From contig DAOTTW010000015.1 in assembly GCA_034437615.1 (NCBI GenBank), positions 1 through 9,930 of the forward strand: 9,930 nucleotides of DNA. Direction: 5' to 3'. Source of the stretch: DAOTTW01 sp034437615 (GTDB taxonomy: Bacteria; Chloroflexota; Anaerolineae; Aggregatilineales; Phototrophicaceae). Shown one piece after another: positions 6,534 through 9,930 of the stretch. The position numbers were made by a program, and so were the translations under genes. Under the pieces are notes generated by a model, which worked only from the letters and a program-made list of their open reading frames with translations, searched no databases and had not been told where the DNA came from. Within the stretch, counting starts at the first letter, position 1. Each line of letters starts with the position of its first letter.

Positions 6534-6539
6534 TATAAT
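6534..6539 (+). promoter_or_regulatory. Consensus -10 box of the tpx promoter
   Basis: TATAAT at 6534-6539 is a perfect -10 hexamer, 62 bp before the tpx start. The -35 region is weak: TATTCA (6511-6516) at 17-bp spacing or TTCAAC (6513-6518) at 15 bp. A start near 6546 would give a leader of about 55 nt containing the dyad at 6564-6578. Confidence 0.55.
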
Positions 6540-6563
6540 TACCCACAGCTTACATATTCATAT

Positions 6564-6578
6564 AGGTGCATAGCACCT
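6564..6578 (+). promoter_or_regulatory. Dyad in tpx leader
   Basis: AGGTGC (6564-6569) and GCACCT (6573-6578) are exact inverted arms separated by ATA. The site is just downstream of the predicted start point and upstream of the ribosome binding site, so it could be an operator or a small mRNA hairpin. Function is not shown. Confidence 0.35.
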
Positions 6579-6587
6579 GAAATCAAC

Positions 6588-6593
6588 GAGGAG
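6588..6593 (+). promoter_or_regulatory. Strong Shine-Dalgarno of tpx
   Basis: GAGGAG at 6588-6593, 7 nt before ATG 6601, is the strongest ribosome binding site in the window and fixes the tpx start. Confidence 0.65.
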
Positions 6594-6600
6594 CAACACT

Positions 6601-7113
6601 ATGGCAAACCGTCCCGGCATGAAAGTCGGACCGAATGAACACAACGTGCAACACGACATGCTGGAACCAGGCACATCAGCCCCGGATTTCACGCTGATTG
6701 CAACGGATCAATCACCGCGCACCCTGTCGGATTATGGCGACAAGGTGAAGATCATTAGCTGCATACCTTCTGTGGATACAAGCGTCTGCTCCGCACAGAC
6801 GCGCCGCTTCAATCAGGAAGCATCGGCGCTGGGGGATGACATCGCGATTCTGACAGTCAGCGCAGACCTACCCTTCGCGCTGAAGCGCTATTGTGGTGCA
6901 GAAGGTATCGGCAGCACAGAGACGCTCAGCACCTACCGCGATATGAAATTCGCAGATGATTACGGCGTGCATGATACCGATTGGCGCGTCTGTCAGCGTG
7001 CGGTGTTCGTGGTGGATCAGAATAACGTCGTGCAATATGCCGAATACGTCCCGGTGATTGGCGATGAAGTGGACTTCGACGCTGCTTTAGAGAAGGCCAA
7101 AAGCCTGCTATAA
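6601..7113 (+). CDS. tpx: Thiol peroxidase, atypical 2-Cys peroxiredoxin (Tpx)
   Basis: Tpx reduces hydrogen peroxide and alkyl hydroperoxides in the cytoplasm with electrons from thioredoxin. The 170-residue protein has the thioredoxin-fold motif PSVDTSVCSAQTRRFN (56-71), with peroxidatic Cys63, catalytic Thr60 and an Arg in the expected place, and resolving Cys98 in LKRYCG. The Cys63 to Cys98 spacing is close to that of Escherichia coli Tpx (61 and 95). The PDF segment (28-30) and VFVVD strand are standard. A further Cys54 just before the active site and another in WRVCQRAVF are not part of the known mechanism. The gene has its own TATAAT box and a strong Shine-Dalgarno, and a hairpin follows the stop, so it is probably a single-gene transcript. 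Confidence in identity is high. Confidence 0.96.
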   Translation: MANRPGMKVGPNEHNVQHDMLEPGTSAPDFTLIATDQSPRTLSDYGDKVKIISCIPSVDTSVCSAQTRRFNQEASALGDDIAILTVSADLPFALKRYCGAEGIGSTETLSTYRDMKFADDYGVHDTDWRVCQRAVFVVDQNNVVQYAEYVPVIGDEVDFDAALEKAKSLL

Positions 7114-7124
7114 TAGGGTTGCAG

Positions 7125-7150
7125 CAGGGTGGTGTCATAGCACCACCCTG
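7125..7150 (+). terminator. GC-rich hairpin after tpx, probable terminator
   Basis: CAGGGTGGTG (7125-7134) and CACCACCCTG (7141-7150) form a perfect 10-bp stem with a TCATAG loop, beginning 12 nt after the tpx stop. Only a short TTTA (7157-7160) follows, so it is not a textbook intrinsic terminator and may instead end or protect the transcript in another way. Confidence 0.5.
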
Positions 7151-7322
7151 GAGGCGTTTATGCAGCCTGCAAGGGTTGGCTCACCCCGTTGTGCTTTGCA
7201 AGAACTTCTGTTACCGTAGCGTCGCTTGATACTTATTGAATTATCAACCCCGTATGCTGCCTGTCTTTATATGTTAGAACTGTTGTTTTTGCTATGCTGA
7301 ACAAAAAGAGAGGTTAAGCAAG
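7151..7322 (+). other. Leader region of the NADP oxidoreductase gene
   Basis: This stretch, A/T-rich in its second half, has no gene. It contains an inverted repeat, TTGATA (7226-7231) and TATCAA (7242-7247), 10 bp apart, which could be an operator or a weak hairpin. TATGCT occurs at 7253-7258 and 7293-7298, but I could not pair either with a well-spaced -35 box. AGAGAGG (7307-7313) is the ribosome binding site for the gene at 7323. Confidence 0.45.
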
Positions 7323-7937
7323 ATGAAAATTGGCATTATCGGCTCTGGTAATGTGGGTGGCAACCTGGGATGCGGCTGGTCTGCGAAAGGGCACGAGGTC
7401 CTATTCGGCTCACGCAATCCACAAAGCGAACACATTCAAAAATTGATCGAAGATGCCGGCTCCGCGGCGCGTGCGGGGACGCTGGATGAAGCGCTGGCTT
7501 TCGGTGAGGTCATCGTGGTTGCCCTGCACTGGGATATTCTGCCGCAAGTGCTGCCAGAGGTTGAGGGCGATTGGACCGATAAGATCGTCATTGACACCAC
7601 CAACCGCTTTACGGAAACCTCATCGTCGAAGTCCGCCGCCGAGGACATCGCAGACATGCTGCCGGGTGCAAGGATCGTGAAGGCGTTCAACACCATCTGG
7701 GCAGAGAGCCTGCTACAGCCTGCCTTCGGTGAGCAAGTGGCGACGATGTTCATTGCAGGCGACGACGAAGAGGCCAAAAGCGCTGTCCGGCATCTGGTGC
7801 AAGGCTTGGGCTTCGAAGCGGTTGACGCTGGCAGCCTGCACAACGCCATCTACCTCGAAACCCTGACGAAATTCCTCGTTACATTGGCCAATACCACCTT
7901 TGGCCGTCAGATCGCATTCAAGCTATTACGTCGCTGA
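7323..7937 (+). CDS. NADPH-dependent F420 reductase-like NAD(P)-binding oxidoreductase
   Basis: The 204-residue protein begins directly with a Rossmann fold: MKIGIIGSGNVGGNLG, glycine motif GSGNVG at 7-12, then VLFGSRNP (26-33), where Ser-Arg after the second strand is the usual NADP-phosphate contact in the F420-dependent NADP oxidoreductase (Fno) superfamily. The middle holds DTTNRF and IVKAFNTIW, typical of this family, and a helical C-terminal part. Members move hydride between NADPH and deazaflavin F420, but many relatives of about 200 residues have other or unknown substrates, and STEAP ferric reductases share the domain. I therefore give no gene symbol. The start is set by AGAGAGG, 9 nt upstream. 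Its last 12 bases overlap the convergent gene on the other strand. Confidence 0.87.
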   Translation: MKIGIIGSGNVGGNLGCGWSAKGHEVLFGSRNPQSEHIQKLIEDAGSAARAGTLDEALAFGEVIVVALHWDILPQVLPEVEGDWTDKIVIDTTNRFTETSSSKSAAEDIADMLPGARIVKAFNTIWAESLLQPAFGEQVATMFIAGDDEEAKSAVRHLVQGLGFEAVDAGSLHNAIYLETLTKFLVTLANTTFGRQIAFKLLRR

Positions 7938-8948
7938 TTCGACGCAGCTTTGGCGCTCTGCGAAGTCTATTTCTGCACGCCGCCGCCGATAGGCGACGGG
8001 TTCTGGCGGTTGGTCACTTTCGTAATGGCGAACAAGCTGCTCCAGATACGTCGGTAGTGCTGTGTAGGTCATGCCGAGTTCGCGCTTGCTCTTTTCGTTG
8101 GTGAGTTCGCTCATCCAGTGTTCGCTAAAGGGGGAGCAATCCGGCAAGAAGCCCTCTGCAATCAGTTGGCTGCGTTTAGCACGGCAGATATGCGGCTCCA
8201 CCCGCAAAATATCAGCAAGTAAGCCCACGAATTCATCAATTGTCACGGTTTCATCCTGGCAAATGTTGAACGCCTCGCCCTTGCCCAAGCCACTGTCAAT
8301 CAGCCGATCAATCGCGGCGACCACATCCTCGCCATAAACGTGACGCAACGCATAATTCGGCGTTTCTGGCACGAGGATCGGCCCGCCGTCTTTCAGGCGC
8401 AGGATGTAGTTATACAAACGTTTGAAAGGGTCACGTTCACTGTTGACCATTGGCAAGCGCAACGACGTAAACGGAAAGCTATGATCCGCATATGCCTGCC
8501 GAAAGACATCTTCGGATTCACGCTTGGTCATGCCGTAGTTCCACTCCTCGCGTGCAAATGAAAGCTCTTTCGGCGGCGGCTTCAAGCGGCCCTCGTATTC
8601 ATGTTCAGAGAAGGGCCGCTCAATATCTTCTCGCACCAGATACACCTGCCCGGTACTGACAAAGATATAGTGCTGCACACGGTCACGCAATAAATGCACG
8701 ATAGTTTGCGCTTCTTCCTTTGCGAAAAGAACAAAGTCAACGACGACATCGAAGGACTTACCCAGCAGAGCACGCTGCATCTGCTTAGGGTCGGTACGGT
8801 CGGCGTGCAGGCGATAGACATTTGCTGGCAAGTCTACCTTTTCACGGCCTCGATTTAAGATCGTTACATCATGACCCTGCTCTGCAAGACGATGCAGCAG
8901 GCTATAGCCCATGTTGCGCGTGCCACCAATAATCAATATTTTTGTCAT
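7926..8948 (-). CDS. NAD(P)-dependent epimerase/dehydratase-like extended SDR protein
   Basis: The 340-residue protein has the N-terminal nucleotide-binding motif ILIIGGTRNMG (4-14), a strand ending ILNRGRE (30-36) that suggests NADP preference, DVVVDF (67-72), the active-site strand FVSTGQVY (96-103), and the catalytic pair in YGMTK (Y138, K142). The C-terminal half is the variable substrate domain, with ALRHVYGEDVV and GEAFNICQDETVTIDEF matching the extended-SDR pattern. Sugar-nucleotide epimerases and the plant CSP41-like proteins share this layout; no sugar cluster is nearby, so the substrate is unknown. The start at 8946-8948 is supported by AGAGGG on the - strand (complement of 8957-8962), 8 nt upstream, lying in the small palindrome CCCTCTGAGGG. 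The last 20 to 30 residues are polar and look non-conserved. It is divergent from the PIG-L gene and convergent with the oxidoreductase. Confidence 0.88.
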   Translation of the reverse strand: MTKILIIGGTRNMGYSLLHRLAEQGHDVTILNRGREKVDLPANVYRLHADRTDPKQMQRALLGKSFDVVVDFVLFAKEEAQTIVHLLRDRVQHYIFVSTGQVYLVREDIERPFSEHEYEGRLKPPPKELSFAREEWNYGMTKRESEDVFRQAYADHSFPFTSLRLPMVNSERDPFKRLYNYILRLKDGGPILVPETPNYALRHVYGEDVVAAIDRLIDSGLGKGEAFNICQDETVTIDEFVGLLADILRVEPHICRAKRSQLIAEGFLPDCSPFSEHWMSELTNEKSKRELGMTYTALPTYLEQLVRHYESDQPPEPVAYRRRRAEIDFAERQSCVESAT

Positions 8949-9212
8949 GGTCTGAACCCTCTGAGGGATGGCTTGTACATCTGCTTCTTAATTTGCTCCA
9001 AGCTCTTCATCGTAAACGTCTGCTGGCCTGTGTTGGTTACGATGTTAGACGGCGCTACTGTATCATAGTTGCACGGGGCTACCTAGTGCCCAAGCAGGCC
9101 GGGCAACCTGTTTAACTGTCGTTCATCTCGGCGCGTTATGGTGGCAAATCATGCATTAAAATAGGTTTACGTAGCAAACATTTAACGAAAGAAAAACAAG
9201 GACCATTGACCA
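8949..9212. promoter_or_regulatory. Divergent intergenic region with promoters for SDR and PIG-L genes
   Basis: This 264-bp region separates two divergent genes and must hold start signals for both. On the - strand TATGAT (complement of 9062-9067) is a reasonable -10 box, with no well-spaced -35. On the + strand TAAAAT (9157-9162) is a weak -10 candidate. The centre contains GC-rich inverted segments: TTGCACGG (9069-9076) pairs with CCGGGCAA (9099-9106) at 7 of 8 positions, and CAGG/CCTG (9095-9110) is a smaller dyad. AAGGA (9198-9202) is the Shine-Dalgarno for the gene at 9213. No gene is evident inside it. Confidence 0.45.
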
Positions 9213-9930
9213 ATGGCTGAAACCCCAACCAATATCTTGCAACCCCTGGAACCACTCGAAGCGCCACAGACTATTCTTGTGATCGTCGCACATCACGATG
9301 ACATTGAATTTGGCATGGCAGGTAGTGTGTCCAAATGGGTCAAAGCGGGCCATAGCGTGCATTACGTGGTCATCACAGACGGTAGCGCAGGCAGCAACGA
9401 ACCGGGCATTAACCCGGCTGAATTGGCCGAGACGCGCCGCATAGAGCAGCTTAACGCGGCGCAGGCTGTCGGCGTCGAGGATGTGCGCTTTCTCGGCCAC
9501 GCGGATGGCACGTTACAGGCTACGTTGCAACTGCGCCTGGACCTGACGCGCATCATGCGTGAGCTAAAGCCTTATCGTGTGGTGTGTCAGGACCCAACAA
9601 CCGTTTTCGTGGGCGATGGCTATGTGAATCACCCGGACCACCGCGCCGCAGGCGAAGCCGCAATCTATGCCACATTCCCTAGCAGCGAATCACGACCTAT
9701 TTTCAGGGGCTTGCTGCATGAAGGCTACGAACCGCACAAAGTCAGCGAGTTATTGCTCGTGTTGACCAACAACCCCACACACTATGAAGATGTGACGGCG
9801 ACGATGGAGGACAAGCTGAACGCGCTGCGGCACCACATATCGCAGATCGGTGAAAGTGAAATCGCCGACGATGGGGCGCTGAAATTCGTCACAGAGATGA
9901 CCGCCGAGATGGGCCAGCAGGTCGGTGTGG
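9213..9930 (+). CDS. PIG-L/LmbE family zinc-dependent deacetylase, 3' truncated
   Basis: At least 239 residues are encoded, open to the window end. Family members are zinc metalloenzymes that remove N-acetyl groups from sugars or sugar conjugates (MshB and BshB in mycothiol and bacillithiol synthesis, LmbE-like proteins, others unknown). The first metal motif, normally AHPDD, reads AHHDD (26-30), followed by IEFG (31-34); the second is HPDHRAAG (140-147). By analogy with MshB the zinc ligands are H27, D30 and H143, and D29 is the catalytic base. DGSAGSN (56-62) and ETRRIEQLNAAQAVGV (73-88) are also typical. The residue between His and Asp-Asp is His28 instead of the usual Pro. The start ATG 9213 has AAGGA, 10 nt upstream; about 18 residues precede the first beta strand. 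There is no sign of thiol-cofactor partner genes here, so the substrate is open. Confidence 0.9.
   Translation, partial: MAETPTNILQPLEPLEAPQTILVIVAHHDDIEFGMAGSVSKWVKAGHSVHYVVITDGSAGSNEPGINPAELAETRRIEQLNAAQAVGVEDVRFLGHADGTLQATLQLRLDLTRIMRELKPYRVVCQDPTTVFVGDGYVNHPDHRAAGEAAIYATFPSSESRPIFRGLLHEGYEPHKVSELLLVLTNNPTHYEDVTATMEDKLNALRHHISQIGESEIADDGALKFVTEMTAEMGQQVGV

Larger units (their letters stand above)
6484..6600 (+). other. Intergenic region hydrolase to tpx
   Basis: This 117-bp gap separates the trp-hydrolase unit from tpx. It holds the tpx promoter candidate, a leader dyad and the ribosome binding site, described separately. I see no convincing intrinsic terminator for the upstream operon; GGGTT (6484-6488) and AACCC (6523-6527) could pair only across a long loop without a T-run. 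Confidence 0.5.

Noticed and set aside
8871..9068. Small + strand frame starting inside the SDR gene and ending in the divergent region
   Set aside because: Most of it overlaps the N-terminal coding region of the SDR gene, with no ribosome binding site or recognisable motif.
9156..9500. 114-codon - strand frame opposite the PIG-L gene
   Set aside because: The + strand frame carries clear PIG-L motifs, and the - strand product has none.
1..9930. CRISPR array, tRNA, rRNA, or complete insertion sequence
   Set aside because: No regularly spaced direct repeats, no tRNA-like cloverleaf noticed, and no transposase-like protein in any frame.

Overview
The window reads as a chromosomal segment of a moderately GC-rich bacterium. 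The gene set (compact trp operon, deazaflavin-type NADP oxidoreductase, LmbE/PIG-L deacetylase) and scattered GTAGGG...CC hairpin repeats resemble environmental Chloroflexota (Anaerolineae-like). That placement is an inference from gene style and was not tested against any database.

Bases 1-6483, all on the + strand, form a tryptophan biosynthesis operon: the 3' part of trpG (1-444), an HNH endonuclease gene that does not belong to the pathway (657-1541), trpD (1614-2669), trpC (2666-3484, ATGA overlap with trpD), trpF (3561-4217), trpB (4305-5534) and an alpha/beta-hydrolase with an N-terminal membrane anchor (5554-6483). Together TrpG, D, C, F and B cover the steps from chorismate to tryptophan except the TrpE half of anthranilate synthase (presumably upstream of the window) and TrpA. 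No trpA follows trpB; the hydrolase sits in its usual slot.

Bases 6484-9930 hold separate units. A thiol peroxidase (tpx, 6601-7113) has its own consensus -10 box, a leader dyad and a strong ribosome binding site, and is followed by a GC-rich hairpin. Next comes an F420/NADP-type oxidoreductase (7323-7937). It is convergent with, and overlaps by 12 bases, an extended-SDR NAD(P)-dependent epimerase-like gene on the - strand (7926-8948). A 264-bp divergent region then leads to a PIG-L/LmbE family deacetylase (from 9213) that runs off the window.

The most interesting structure is a family of four 24-bp units. Each begins GTAGGG and folds into a hairpin closed by CC, and the stem sequences change on both arms so that pairing is kept. 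They lie only in intergenic gaps of the trp operon (471-494, 507-530, 1545-1568, 4226-4249). Two form a head-to-head pair, and the HNH gene is bracketed by units on both sides. They look like REP/BIME elements. The HNH protein, with a PUA/EVE-like N-terminal region ahead of a double-CxxC HNH nuclease, is a candidate modification-dependent restriction enzyme lodged inside a biosynthetic operon.
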